In this document: one piece after another, positions 7,815-17,378 of the stretch
Numbering within the stretch: position 1 is the stretch's first letter
Layout of the letters: every line of letters starts with the position of its first letter
Program-made: the position numbers and the translations under genes
Assembly (NCBI GenBank): GCA_934591845.1
Contig: CAKTPO010000020.1
Location: 1 to 38,186, forward strand
Length of the DNA stretch: 38,186 nucleotides
Direction of reading: 5' to 3'
Source of the DNA: an uncultured Oscillospiraceae bacterium
Lineage (GTDB): Bacteria > Bacillota > Clostridia > Oscillospirales > Oscillospiraceae
The notes under the pieces: model-generated
Seen by the model: only the letters and a program-made list of their open reading frames with translations
Told to the model about the DNA's origin: nothing
Databases searched by the model: none

Positions 7815-10131
7815 CAAATGTCACTCTCTGGGTCAGGTATTTTTCTCCGTTGACGTACAGGTCATATTCCTTGGTGCCGCTGCCGGTAAGCTCTACGGTA
7901 TAATCCGTCACCCCGGCGGGAATTCTCTGGTCCTCCACAATGGCGATGCCGTCCTGCAAAATGGTCAGCAGATAGCTCTCCTCCCGGTTGGGTACCGTGA
8001 AGCGAACGGCCACGGTGGTCTCCTTGGGGGCGGTGGGCTGGGTGGGTTCTTCGGTAGTGGCTGTGGTGCCGCTTTCGCTTGTTTTGCTGCCGTCAGACAG
8101 CCGCAGCAAAATTTCCTCGCCCAGTTTCAGAACCGTATCCTTTTTCACGGACTGGTAAACCACTTCCCCCTTGGGGCGGTCACTCTTGGCGGTTTCGGTG
8201 CGGATATTGGTAAAGCCCAGTTCCGTCAGCTGCTTGATGGCGGTTTCAGAGTAAATGCCCACCACATTCGGCATGACGGCGGTTTCCGGTCCGGAACTGA
8301 CATAAACCGTTACGGTCTGACCGGCGGTAAGGACGGTGCCCACCTTGGGGTCCGTTCTCGTTACATTGCCCTTTTGCACATAGGCACTGGCCTCTGACTT
8401 TTCCGTGACCTGAATGTCCCGCAGCTGGCCCAGCATCTCCAGGGCCGCCTCCCGGGTCATATCCACCACATTGGGCATGGCCACGTTCTGGGGTCCGGTG
8501 CTGACCCAGATGCTGATGGTCTGGCCGTCGGTCAGCTGGGTGCCGCTGGCGGGGTCTGTGCGGATCACCTTTCCCGCCTCCACCGTATCACTGGCTTCCT
8601 GACGGATCAGGGGTACAAACTTCTGGCCTGTGAGATAGGAGCGGGCCTCTTCCAGGCTGACGCCAACCAGGTCTTCCATGACTTTCACCGTAGGCTCCTC
8701 GCCAAGACTTACGGTAATGACGATTTCCGTACCCTTGGAGACCTTGCTGCCTCCCGCCGGTTCCTGGGCCATGATCTGGCCCTTTTTATAGGTATCGTCA
8801 TATTGCTGTGGTTGGAATCGGATGCTGAAATCCGAGTATTTGCTGATCAGTTCATCGGAATAATCCACGCCGATGAGGTAAGGCACCTCCACCAGGTCTT
8901 TGTCCTTGTTGAGAAGGGCCCCGTTGAACACGGCGATGAGGAAGGCCCCGATGGCCAGCACCGCCACCACGCTGCAAATGATCACCGCAATGGTTGCGAT
9001 CCGGTTTCGTTCCTCCCGCTTGCGCTGTTCCTCCCGTTTGCGCTGCACGGCCGCCCGCCGCACCGCCTCGGTATTCTGGGTGTTGCTCTGGCGGCGGCTA
9101 TTGTCTGTGGTGGCTGCCGGACGGCGGGGGGGCTGCTGTCCCGGCTGGGTCGGGACTCTGCCGGTGTTTCCGGTGCGGACCTGGGGATTGGCGGAACGGG
9201 ATGCCGCCACCCGCTCGGCGGTGGACTTGGGATAGGTCTGGGGCATGCCCCGGATGGCAATGGGATGTTCCGAGGGGGCAGAGGCCTGGTAATGGAAATC
9301 CATGGTGGGGTTCTTCCGGAACTCCTCCATATCCTGAATCATTTCCGTGGCCGATGCGTACCGGTCCTTGGGGTCTAGGGCCATGCCTTTCAGGATGATC
9401 TGTTCCAGGCCCACAGGGATATTGGGGTTTAAGCTGGAAGGTCTGGGGGCACCGCCATTGATATGCTGGATGGCCACAGCCACCGGGGATTCCCCGTCAA
9501 AGGGGGGCCGACCGGTCATCATTTCGTACATGACAACGCTGAGGGAGTAAAGATCGGACCGGCTGTCCGTATAGCCGCCCTTGGCCTGTTCCGGGGAAAT
9601 GTAGTGAACGGAACCCAGGGCCTCTTTGGTCAGGGTGTTGCTTTTGCTCATGACCCGTGCAATGCCAAAGTCCATGACTTTGACGCTGCCGTCTTTCAGC
9701 ACCATGACGTTGTGGGGCTTGATGTCCCGGTGGACGATGCCCCGGCTGTGGGCGTGTTCCAGGCCCCGGGCGATCTGCATGGCGAAATGCAGCGTCTCTT
9801 TCCAATTGAGAACGCCCTTGACCTCCATATATTGCTTTAAGGAGATGCCGTCGATCAGCTCCATGACGATGTAGTTTGCCGCATCGGAAGAAGAAACGTC
9901 ATAGACCTGGACGATGTTGGGATGGCTCAGCATGGCCACCGCTTCTCCCTCCGCCCGGAACCGGCGGCGGAATTCCTCATCTCCGGAAAATTCGTCTTTT
10001 AAGATTTTGATGGCCACCAGCCGGTTGAGCCGGTGATCCAATGCCTTGTATACAACTGCCATACCGCCGGTGCCGATGACCTCCAGGACCTCGTACCGAT
10101 CGTCCAGCAGCCGTCCAATATATTGATTCAT
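7807..10131 (-). CDS. prkC: PASTA-domain eukaryotic-type Ser/Thr protein kinase (PrkC/Stk1 type)
   Basis: Membrane kinase that senses muropeptides or lipid II and phosphorylates cytoplasmic targets. The kinase domain occupies about residues 13-275, with the glycine loop GTGGMA, catalytic Lys42, HRDIKPHN (134-141) and DFG (154-156). A long Pro/Gln/Arg-rich juxtamembrane linker (about 285-378) leads to one transmembrane helix (about 379-404). Four PASTA repeats follow outside, three with a recognisable V..L.G/MPNVV pattern, then a Thr-rich linker and a small beta-rich C-terminal domain of unknown role. At 774 aa it is somewhat longer than B. subtilis PrkC. AAGGAG precedes the ATG. It is coupled to its PP2C partner upstream and to rsgA downstream. 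Confidence 0.96.
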   Translation of the reverse strand: MNQYIGRLLDDRYEVLEVIGTGGMAVVYKALDHRLNRLVAIKILKDEFSGDEEFRRRFRAEGEAVAMLSHPNIVQVYDVSSSDAANYIVMELIDGISLKQYMEVKGVLNWKETLHFAMQIARGLEHAHSRGIVHRDIKPHNVMVLKDGSVKVMDFGIARVMSKSNTLTKEALGSVHYISPEQAKGGYTDSRSDLYSLSVVMYEMMTGRPPFDGESPVAVAIQHINGGAPRPSSLNPNIPVGLEQIILKGMALDPKDRYASATEMIQDMEEFRKNPTMDFHYQASAPSEHPIAIRGMPQTYPKSTAERVAASRSANPQVRTGNTGRVPTQPGQQPPRRPAATTDNSRRQSNTQNTEAVRRAAVQRKREEQRKREERNRIATIAVIICSVVAVLAIGAFLIAVFNGALLNKDKDLVEVPYLIGVDYSDELISKYSDFSIRFQPQQYDDTYKKGQIMAQEPAGGSKVSKGTEIVITVSLGEEPTVKVMEDLVGVSLEEARSYLTGQKFVPLIRQEASDTVEAGKVIRTDPASGTQLTDGQTISIWVSTGPQNVAMPNVVDMTREAALEMLGQLRDIQVTEKSEASAYVQKGNVTRTDPKVGTVLTAGQTVTVYVSSGPETAVMPNVVGIYSETAIKQLTELGFTNIRTETAKSDRPKGEVVYQSVKKDTVLKLGEEILLRLSDGSKTSESGTTATTEEPTQPTAPKETTVAVRFTVPNREESYLLTILQDGIAIVEDQRIPAGVTDYTVELTGSGTKEYDLYVNGEKYLTQRVTFDG

Positions 10132-10153
10132 ATTGCCGCTCCTTTCTTACCGG

Positions 10154-10885
10154 TCATATCGACACCAGGATGCTGGTCACATTGTCCGGGGAACCCCGCA
10201 GCTTGGCAATGTCCAGCAGCCGTTTGCAGCACTTCTGTTTGTTGACCCCATGAACCACCTCAAAGAGGATTTCCTGGTCGTCCAGCATATTGCTCAGGCC
10301 GTCAGAGCACAGCAGCAGATAACTGCCTTTGCTCAGTTCCTGGCGGTAAAGGTCACACAAAATGGTAGGCTCGGTACCTACCGCCCGGGTGATGAGGTTT
10401 TTCCCCGGGAAAGTCTTGGCGGTTTCCGGCGTCAGCTCCCCCCGATCCACCATCATCTGCACCACGGAATGGTCCTTGGTGACCTGACGGATGGAGCCGG
10501 AAGAAATGCTGTAGCACCGGCTGTCTCCCACATTGACGATGGACACCTGATTCTTTCGGATCAGGGCCGCCACCAGGGTGGTACCCATGCCGTAAAACTC
10601 CTCAAACTGGTTAGCCTGGTCATAGACCGTGAAGTTGGCCAGTTTTACGGCACTGCGGAGGATCATATCGCACTTGTCCCAGTCCGCACCGGAAGACCAG
10701 CTGCGCTTGACCTCCTGGACAAATACATCCACCGCCAGAGAACTGGCAATGTTGCCGGACTTGGCACCGCCCATGCCGTCGCAGACCACGCACAGCAGGC
10801 TTCCCCGTCCCAGTTTTTCAATATGAAAGGCATCCTGATTCTGTTTGCGGACACACCCCTGGTCCGTCAGACCCCAGCTTTGCAT
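10154..10885 (-). CDS. prpC: PP2C-family Ser/Thr protein phosphatase (PrpC/Stp1 type)
   Basis: Cytoplasmic Mn/Mg-dependent phosphatase that reverses the phosphorylation made by the neighbouring PASTA kinase. All family motifs are visible: RKQNQDAF, VCDGMGG, GMGTTLVAAL, VGDSRCY, LLCSDGLSNML and GSPDNVTSILV, with the metal-binding Asp residues intact. I take the ATG at 10885 (243 aa, MQSWGLTDQG) because the family starts there and AGAGAGG lies upstream; a longer in-frame extension would run into rlmN. It lies 25 nt after rlmN and 22 nt before the kinase. Confidence 0.95.
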   Translation of the reverse strand: MQSWGLTDQGCVRKQNQDAFHIEKLGRGSLLCVVCDGMGGAKSGNIASSLAVDVFVQEVKRSWSSGADWDKCDMILRSAVKLANFTVYDQANQFEEFYGMGTTLVAALIRKNQVSIVNVGDSRCYSISSGSIRQVTKDHSVVQMMVDRGELTPETAKTFPGKNLITRAVGTEPTILCDLYRQELSKGSYLLLCSDGLSNMLDDQEILFEVVHGVNKQKCCKRLLDIAKLRGSPDNVTSILVSI

Positions 10886-10910
10886 GGCTTGCACCTCTCT
10901 TTTTATCTGA

Positions 10911-11942
10911 TCAGTTTTCTTTGTTCTTCGTGTATTTTCTTCGAAGCTGCCCGCAGGAGGCATCAATGTCCCCGCCCAAAGTCCTGCGGACCGTGGCAGG
11001 AATGCCCCCCTCTTCCAGGGTTTTCTGGAACAGGGCCACCGCCTCCCGGGAACTGGGCTTTAAGGGGCTTTCCTCTACGTGGTTCAAGGGGATGAGATTA
11101 AAGTGGCAGGGAAGCCCTTTCATCCGCCGCAGCAGTTCCCTGGCGTTCTCCCGGCTGTCGTTGACCCCGGCAATCATGGCGTATTCAAAGGAAATCCGCC
11201 GGGATGTGGCATCGTAGTACCGGCGGCAGGCATCGATCAGCTCCTGGCTGGGATAGGCCTTGTTCACCGGCATGATCCGGTCCCGAATGCCGTCATTGGG
11301 CGCATGGAGGGAGACGGAAAGGGTCAGCTGCAAATTCCGCTTGGCCAGCTCGTCGATCTTCGGCACCAGGCCGCAGGTGGACAGGCTAATATGCCGCATG
11401 GAGATGTTCATGCCCTCAGGGCTGTTGACCAGCTCCAAAAAACGCATCACATTGTCAAAGTTGTCCAGCGGCTCTCCGATGCCCATCAGCACGATATGGG
11501 AAATGGGCATACCGGAATCCACCTGGGTAAAGAGCACCTGATCCAGCATTTCATTTGGCTCCAACCGCCGCACCAGGCCGCCCAAGGTGGAAGCGCAGAA
11601 TGCGCAGCCCATGCGGCAGCCCACCTCCGTGGAAATGCACACGGTATTTCCGTAGTGATAGCGCATAAAGACGGTCTCCACACAGTTGCCGTCAGAAAGC
11701 TCCCACAGGTATTTGATGGTACCGTCCCGCTGGGACTCCTGCTTTCGGACCACCTGAGGGGCCAGAATGGGATAGTCCCGTTCCAGGGTCTCCCGAAGAC
11801 TTTTGGGCAGGTTGGTCATTTCCTCATAGCTGCGAACGCCCTTGTGGAGCCAGCTATAGACCTGCTTTACCCGAAAGGCGGGCTGACCCAAGTCCCGGAA
11901 CAGGCCGGTCATTTCCTGCAAGGTCATGGATTTGATGTTCAT
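10911..11942 (-). CDS. rlmN: Dual-specificity 23S rRNA (A2503-C2) / tRNA (A37-C2) methyltransferase
   Basis: Radical-SAM enzyme that methylates A2503 of 23S rRNA and A37 of some tRNAs. The CxxxCxxC cluster motif is at Cys109, Cys113 and Cys116; the second conserved catalytic Cys is at about residue 330 in DASCGQL. I place the start at the ATG at 11942, giving 343 aa, because it overlaps the rsmB stop (ATGA) and has GGAGG just upstream; the longer reading adds 15 unrelated residues. Confidence 0.96.
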   Translation of the reverse strand: MNIKSMTLQEMTGLFRDLGQPAFRVKQVYSWLHKGVRSYEEMTNLPKSLRETLERDYPILAPQVVRKQESQRDGTIKYLWELSDGNCVETVFMRYHYGNTVCISTEVGCRMGCAFCASTLGGLVRRLEPNEMLDQVLFTQVDSGMPISHIVLMGIGEPLDNFDNVMRFLELVNSPEGMNISMRHISLSTCGLVPKIDELAKRNLQLTLSVSLHAPNDGIRDRIMPVNKAYPSQELIDACRRYYDATSRRISFEYAMIAGVNDSRENARELLRRMKGLPCHFNLIPLNHVEESPLKPSSREAVALFQKTLEEGGIPATVRRTLGGDIDASCGQLRRKYTKNKEN

Positions 11943-13246
11943 AGGTGCCTCCGCATTTTGGAAATAAAGAACCCGTCGGTGTCCCACTGTCCCGGCAAAA
12001 GGGTCAGCATCCCGGTGGTGTTCTCCGGAAAAGGGGCCGGAAGTTCCAGCTTTTCAAGAGAGAATTCAGGGTGCATTCTTAAAAAGTCCTCTACCACATC
12101 CTGATTTTCTCCGGGCAGCAGGGTACAGGTGGAGTAAAGCAGCACGCCGCCTTTTTTCACGTATCGGGCCTGGTTTGCAAGGATCTTCTTTTGCAGAGCC
12201 GGCAAGGCTTCATTCTCTTTCAGATCCCGGTAGCGAATATCCGGCTTTTTCCGGATGATGCCCAGGCCGGAACAGGGGGCATCCACCAATACGGCATCCA
12301 TAGCCCCCTCCCACTCCGGCACAAATTCCGAAGCATCCTGGAGCCGGGCCTGTAGGATTTCGATACCCAAACGGCTGGCACCGTTTTCGATCAGCTTGAT
12401 TTTATGGGGGTGGACATCGCAGGAGCAAATGCTGCCTGTGCCTGCCATGGCCATGGCGGCGGCAAAGCTTTTGCCCCCGGGCGCGGCGCAGCAATCCAGT
12501 ACCCGGAAGCCCTTTTGCAGTCCGGCGCACCGGACACTCAGGCGGCTAGCGGGGTCCTGGACGTAAAACAGGCCCTGCTGAAAGGATGGAAGCTTTTCAA
12601 GGCTTCCGGTACTGCCCAGCACCAGGCATTCCGGCATCCAACCGTGGGGTTCGGCCTCCACCCCCTCCCGGTGCAGCTGCTCCAAAAGGGCATCTGTCGT
12701 GGTTTTCAGGGTGTTTACCTGGATAACGGTTTGAGGGGCTTCGTTATTGGCTTTCAAAACCCCTTCCAGGCTGCCCTTGGGCAGGGCGGTTTTCAAAAGA
12801 GACACCAGCTCCGCCGGGTGGCTGTAGCGGTCCTCGTAAGATGTTGGCTCCTGTAACGTTCCCTTGGTACGGACGGCATTGCGCAAAACCGCATTTACCA
12901 GCCGGTCACTTCCCGGGGCCCCGTATTTGCGGGCCAGGGACACGGATTCATTGACAGCGGCACTGTCCGGTATTTTATCCATATCATAAATTTGATACAG
13001 CCCCATGTGCAGAATATCCCGCACCGCCGGGTGGAGCTTTTTAAGGGAGCCGGTAAGCAATTGCCGGAGGTAAAAATCCAGCCGTCCCCGGTTCTGGACT
13101 ACCCCGTAGCAAAGCCGGGTGGCCAGAGCCGCTTCCCGGGAATCCAGTTTGTCCCGGGCAATGGTCTGCTTCAAAACGGCATTGCTCCAACCGGACTGCC
13201 GTCTACAGGTGATCAGCGCATTCAGCGCCGTTTCCCGGGCAGCCAT
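11939..13246 (-). CDS. rsmB: 16S rRNA (cytosine967-C5)-methyltransferase
   Basis: SAM-dependent m5C methyltransferase acting on 16S rRNA C967 (E. coli numbering). The N-terminal ~130 residues form the NusB-like RNA-binding domain; the Rossmann domain shows CCAAPGGKSF, the DAPCSGLG motif and the catalytic YSTCT motif. The protein is 435 aa, typical for the family. Its ATG shares one base with the fmt stop (TGATG), and GGAGG lies immediately upstream. Confidence 0.95.
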   Translation of the reverse strand: MAARETALNALITCRRQSGWSNAVLKQTIARDKLDSREAALATRLCYGVVQNRGRLDFYLRQLLTGSLKKLHPAVRDILHMGLYQIYDMDKIPDSAAVNESVSLARKYGAPGSDRLVNAVLRNAVRTKGTLQEPTSYEDRYSHPAELVSLLKTALPKGSLEGVLKANNEAPQTVIQVNTLKTTTDALLEQLHREGVEAEPHGWMPECLVLGSTGSLEKLPSFQQGLFYVQDPASRLSVRCAGLQKGFRVLDCCAAPGGKSFAAAMAMAGTGSICSCDVHPHKIKLIENGASRLGIEILQARLQDASEFVPEWEGAMDAVLVDAPCSGLGIIRKKPDIRYRDLKENEALPALQKKILANQARYVKKGGVLLYSTCTLLPGENQDVVEDFLRMHPEFSLEKLELPAPFPENTTGMLTLLPGQWDTDGFFISKMRRHL

Positions 13247-14154
13247 CAGCCCTCCAGAGGATGTCCCCGGAAGTAGTCCGGGGCGTTCATGCGCTTGCCC
13301 CCCTGGGCCTGGAGACTTCTGATCTCCACGGCACCTTCTCCGCAGGCAATGACCAGGCCGGTTTTGGTAAGGCCCAAAACCTGGCCGGGGGTGCCGGAGC
13401 CGGATACCACCCGGGTCTCGTGAACCTTAAAGGGCTGACCGTGCAGCTCCATGGTGGCAACGGGCCAGGGCTGCAAGCCCCGAACATGATCGTGTACCTG
13501 CTGGGCGGTTTTGTTCCAGTCAATGGGGCACATGGATTTATCCAGCATGGGGGCGAAGCTCACCTGGCTTTCGTCCTGCTTCACGCCCTCCACCGGGCCT
13601 TGGGAAAATCTCGTCAGGGTCTTGCTCAGAAGCGCCGCGCCCAGCACCGCCAGACGGTCCAGCAGTTCTCCCGCAGTCTCGTTTTCCCCAATGGGGGTTT
13701 TGGAAACATCGATAATATCACCGGCATCCATTTCCCGCTGCAAATACATGGCGGTGACACCGGTTTCTTTCAGACCGTCCAGCACCGCCCACTGGTAAGG
13801 AGCGGAACCCCGATACCGGGGCAGGATGCTGGCATGGATATTGATACAGCCAAGCGTCGGCACATCCAGCACCTTCTGGGGGAGAATTCTGCCATAGGCC
13901 ACCACGGCGCAGATGTCCGGCCGCAGCTGCCGCAGGGTCTCCACCGCTTCTTCCTCCCGAAAGGATTCCGGCTGAAACACCGGAATTCCGGCGGCAAGGG
14001 CGGTTTCCTTGACAGGGGAGGCGGTGAGCTTCATGCCTCTGCCCTTGGGGCGATCCGGCTGGGTGTAAACGCCCACCACATCAAAGCCGTCGGCCAGAAT
14101 CTGTTTCAGGCAGGTCGCCGCAATGTCCGGCGTACCCATAAATACCACCCGCAT
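13246..14154 (-). CDS. fmt: Methionyl-tRNA formyltransferase
   Basis: Formylates initiator Met-tRNA with 10-formyl-THF. The 302-aa sequence has the N-terminal MRVVFMGTPD, the catalytic triad residues Asn105, His107 and Asp143 (in CINIHASILPRYRG and EMDAGD), and a C-terminal OB-fold region. It follows def with a 2-nt gap; def and fmt are functionally linked because PDF later removes the formyl group. Confidence 0.97.
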   Translation of the reverse strand: MRVVFMGTPDIAATCLKQILADGFDVVGVYTQPDRPKGRGMKLTASPVKETALAAGIPVFQPESFREEEAVETLRQLRPDICAVVAYGRILPQKVLDVPTLGCINIHASILPRYRGSAPYQWAVLDGLKETGVTAMYLQREMDAGDIIDVSKTPIGENETAGELLDRLAVLGAALLSKTLTRFSQGPVEGVKQDESQVSFAPMLDKSMCPIDWNKTAQQVHDHVRGLQPWPVATMELHGQPFKVHETRVVSGSGTPGQVLGLTKTGLVIACGEGAVEIRSLQAQGGKRMNAPDYFRGHPLEG

Positions 14155-14156
14155 GC

Positions 14157-14630
14157 TTATTCCTCCCCGTTCAGTTCTTCCTCGGTAAGGTACCGCTCCA
14201 TGACCTCGGTGTAGACGATGCCGTCCAGATGATCCAGTTCATGGCAGAAGCACCGGGCGATGAGTTCCTCGCCCTCCACCTCAAACCAGTTGCCGTCCCG
14301 GTCTTGGGCCCGGACCTTGGCCACGTTGGGCCGCTTCACCAGACCGTATTTGCCGGGAACGCTGAGGCAGCCCTCGGCACCCTCCTGCTCACCGCTGGTT
14401 TCCAGCAGCTCCGGGTTCACCAGTTCCAGCATTTCGTCTCCCAGGTCCACGATCACCACCCGCCGGAGAATGCCCACCTGGGGGGCGGCCAGGCCAACGC
14501 CGTTGGCATCCAGCAGGGTTTCTTTCATATCGTCCAAAAGCTTCCACAGCTTCTTGTCAAATTTTTCCACCGGACGGCAAACCTTGTGCAGACAAGGCTC
14601 CTGAACCGTCAGAATTTTTCTGAGTCCCAT
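14157..14630 (-). CDS. def: Peptide deformylase
   Basis: Metalloenzyme that removes the N-formyl group from nascent proteins. The three signature motifs are present: GVGLAAPQVG, EGCLSVPG and CHELDHLDG, with the Cys and two His metal ligands intact. Motif III reads CFCHELDH where Q usually precedes HE, a tolerated variation. I chose the ATG at 14630 (157 aa) since AAGGAG lies 8 nt upstream; an upstream in-frame start adding MRRRRI has no such site. Confidence 0.96.
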   Translation of the reverse strand: MGLRKILTVQEPCLHKVCRPVEKFDKKLWKLLDDMKETLLDANGVGLAAPQVGILRRVVIVDLGDEMLELVNPELLETSGEQEGAEGCLSVPGKYGLVKRPNVAKVRAQDRDGNWFEVEGEELIARCFCHELDHLDGIVYTEVMERYLTEEELNGEE

Positions 14631-14644
14631 GATTCTTCTCCTTC

Positions 14645-17092
14645 TCATTCATATCCGTTTACATCTAAAAAGGCACTGACACCCCGCATTTTGCTGTCCT
14701 TTCCGAAAGCGCTCAGCACATAGGCCAGGGCCCCCCGGGTGCCTTTGTCCAGGCGGCAGCGGATGGTCAGTCGATAGCGGTATTGATAGTTGATTTTCGG
14801 CACCGGGCTGGGTGCCGGGCCCAGGCACTCCATAGTCAAGAGGCCAAAGGTGCCGCTTTTTTGCAGAGCCAGCAGGCTGTCCCGGAATTTCACCGCCCCC
14901 AGCAGCACCTGTTCTTCCCGTTCGCCCTGAAAGGCGGCAATCACCGAGTCCAGGAAGGGCGGGGCATTCTGGATTTGCCGCAGACGGATCTCCAATTCAT
15001 AAAATCGCTCATAGTCCTGATCTGCCGCCATGCGGATCAGTTCATGGTTGGGGGCCATGGTCTGGATCATGGCCTGGCCCGGGAAATCACCCCGGCCCGC
15101 CCGGCCCACCACCTGGGTCAGCATATCAAAAGTGGTCTCTCCTGCCCGGAAGCCGCCGGTAAACAGGCTCAGATCCCCGTCCAGCACCCCAACCAACGTC
15201 ACATTGGGCAAATCCAGGCCCTTGGCCACCATCTGGGTACCCAGAAGGATTTTTTGTTCTCCTGCCCGGAATCTAGCAAGAATGGCCTCATGGGGGTTGG
15301 CGGCACTGACGGTGTCCGCATCCATTCGGGCAACGGGCACATCGGGGAACAGTTCCGCCAGTTCCTGCTGGACCCGCTGGGTGCCGGTTCCCAGGGTTTT
15401 GAGGGGGCCGCCGCATTTGGGGCACCGGTCCGGCACCGGCATGGAAAAGCCGCAGTAGTGGCACATGAGCCGCCGGTTGGCACTGTGATAGGTCAGCCGC
15501 TCATTGCACCTGGGACACTCCGGTGCCTCCCCGCAGTCCACGCACACCAGCGCCCGGGCGTTTCCCCGGCGGTTGAGCAGCAAAATCGCCTGTTTGCCCG
15601 CCTCCACCGTGTCGCAAAGAGCCTGGCGCAGGGGGTAACTCAGGCAGCCGTCATTGCCCAGTTTTAATTCTTCCCGCGTATCCACAATGGTAACCTCTGG
15701 CAGAGGCCGGCCATTGTAGCGGTTCTGGAGCCGGTAAAGGGTGTATTCCCCCTGCCGGGCCCGATACATGCTTTCTACCGAGGGGGTGGCAGAACCCAGA
15801 AGCACCAGTGCCCCCTCTTTGACCCCCCGCCACATGGCCACCTCTTTGGCGGCATACCGGGGAGCATTTTCCGATTTGTAGGAATGCTCCTGTTCCTCGT
15901 CCAGAATCACAAGGCCCAGGTTTTCGCAGGGGGCAAACACCGCCGAACGGGTTCCCACAATGACCCGGGCCTGGCCCTGACGGACCCGCTTCCACTGGTC
16001 GTACCGCTCTCCCGCCGAGAGGCTGGAATGGAGCACCGCCACCTGGCTGTCAAACCAGGCTGCCAGCAACCCCAACAGTTGGGGGGTCAGAGCGATTTCC
16101 GGCACCATGAGAATGGCACTTTTGCCCTGGGCCAGGGTTTCCTCAATGAGACGAATATAGACCGAGGTCTTACCGGAGCCGGTGACACCGTAAAGGAGGG
16201 CCACACCGGGCTTTTTACGGCTGGCCTGGGCCAATAAGCCATCCAGGCAGTGCTGCTGGGCTTCATTCAGCACCAGGGGCTTTTCTACCGGGGTCTTGGG
16301 GATTTCCCGGCACCGCAGCACCGGCTGTTCCTGAAAGGCCACATAGCCCAGTTTCTCAAGTCTTCCGATGGTCTGGGCAGAGGCACCCGTGTAATAGCAA
16401 ACATCCTTTACACTGGCAGCGCCTACCCCACACAGCAACCGCAGTACACTTTTCTGCATGGCGGCGCTTTTGGGGCGGCTCTCGGCATAGTCCATGGCCT
16501 GCTCTGCGGGAACTGCCAACAGCACCATCCGCTGGGTCTTGTCCCGGGTCTTTTGCAGCAGCTCCTTTTGGGCCGAGATCCACTTCTTTCTGGCAAGATA
16601 CCGCAAGACCTCCTGCCGGTTCTCCTCCTCCGGGATACAAGCGCTAAGGGCCGGTTCCCGGCACGCACCGCCCAGATCCCGCAGGGTCTGCAAAATCAGC
16701 AAAGCCCCGTCTTTTTTAATGTTGGCCGTCTCCCAGCTTCGGTCTTCGGTGAGACTGTAGGTGTCCTCCCCCCGAAACCACAGACCCCCGGGCAGCATTG
16801 CCCGGGCAGCATCGTAAAACGAGCAGAAATACCGTTCCCGCAGAAAGGCCGCCAAACGCAGCTGCAAGGGGGTCAGCACCGGCTCTTCATCCAGCGCTTT
16901 TAAGACGGTTTTCAGCTTTTCCTCCGGTCCCTGGAAGACGGTCACCACAATGCCTTCGGCATCGGTGTTGCCCCGGCCAAAGGGAACCTGCACCCTGCAT
17001 CCGGGCCGCAAGTCCATGCCCTGGGGGATCCGGTAGGAATAGAGCTTATCAATGGCAAAGGTTGCCGCAGATACGGCAATTCCGGCAATCAT
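14645..17092 (-). CDS. priA: Primosomal protein N' / replication restart helicase PriA
   Basis: Superfamily 2 DNA helicase that reloads the replisome at stalled forks. The N-terminal DNA-binding domain covers about residues 1-200; Walker A is GVTGSGKT, Walker B is the DEEQ variant of DEEH. Eight cysteines in four CxxC pairs form the zinc-binding insert (CVDCG, CPRCN, CHYCG, CPKCG), and helicase motif VVGRAGRG lies further on. The ATG at 17092 (815 aa) has GGGAGG 7 nt upstream. The coaBC gene that often sits between rpoZ and priA in Firmicutes is absent here. Confidence 0.95.
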   Translation of the reverse strand: MIAGIAVSAATFAIDKLYSYRIPQGMDLRPGCRVQVPFGRGNTDAEGIVVTVFQGPEEKLKTVLKALDEEPVLTPLQLRLAAFLRERYFCSFYDAARAMLPGGLWFRGEDTYSLTEDRSWETANIKKDGALLILQTLRDLGGACREPALSACIPEEENRQEVLRYLARKKWISAQKELLQKTRDKTQRMVLLAVPAEQAMDYAESRPKSAAMQKSVLRLLCGVGAASVKDVCYYTGASAQTIGRLEKLGYVAFQEQPVLRCREIPKTPVEKPLVLNEAQQHCLDGLLAQASRKKPGVALLYGVTGSGKTSVYIRLIEETLAQGKSAILMVPEIALTPQLLGLLAAWFDSQVAVLHSSLSAGERYDQWKRVRQGQARVIVGTRSAVFAPCENLGLVILDEEQEHSYKSENAPRYAAKEVAMWRGVKEGALVLLGSATPSVESMYRARQGEYTLYRLQNRYNGRPLPEVTIVDTREELKLGNDGCLSYPLRQALCDTVEAGKQAILLLNRRGNARALVCVDCGEAPECPRCNERLTYHSANRRLMCHYCGFSMPVPDRCPKCGGPLKTLGTGTQRVQQELAELFPDVPVARMDADTVSAANPHEAILARFRAGEQKILLGTQMVAKGLDLPNVTLVGVLDGDLSLFTGGFRAGETTFDMLTQVVGRAGRGDFPGQAMIQTMAPNHELIRMAADQDYERFYELEIRLRQIQNAPPFLDSVIAAFQGEREEQVLLGAVKFRDSLLALQKSGTFGLLTMECLGPAPSPVPKINYQYRYRLTIRCRLDKGTRGALAYVLSAFGKDSKMRGVSAFLDVNGYE

Positions 17093-17122
17093 ACTTGTTC
17101 CTCCCGTCCCCACCCGGGACTA

Positions 17123-17329
17123 TTACTTCTTGTATTCTTCCTTTACGGATGCGCTGAGCTTGCCGTCAGCCACTTCCTGGATGGCCATGGTCACAGGCTT
17201 CTCGGGCAGGTCCTCGTGGAATTCCTCAGCCTCAGCGGCGATCTGGCGGGCCCGGTGGGCTACCAGATTGACCAGCAAATAACGGCTTTCAACTTTGGTC
17301 AGCAAATCAGCAACAGGTGGATACAGCAT
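17123..17329 (-). CDS. rpoZ: DNA-directed RNA polymerase subunit omega
   Basis: Small RNA polymerase subunit that helps fold beta-prime. The 68-aa protein begins MLYPPVADLL and has the conserved YLLVNLVAHRARQIA helix, aligned with the RPY.LV...A.RAR..A signature. GGAGG precedes the ATG. The position right after gmk is the standard Firmicutes context, which supports the call for such a short gene. Confidence 0.93.
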   Translation of the reverse strand: MLYPPVADLLTKVESRYLLVNLVAHRARQIAAEAEEFHEDLPEKPVTMAIQEVADGKLSASVKEEYKK

Positions 17330-17378
17330 TCTAATTCCTCCAATAAAATATAAGGTCTTCTAAAACAAATGATTTGGT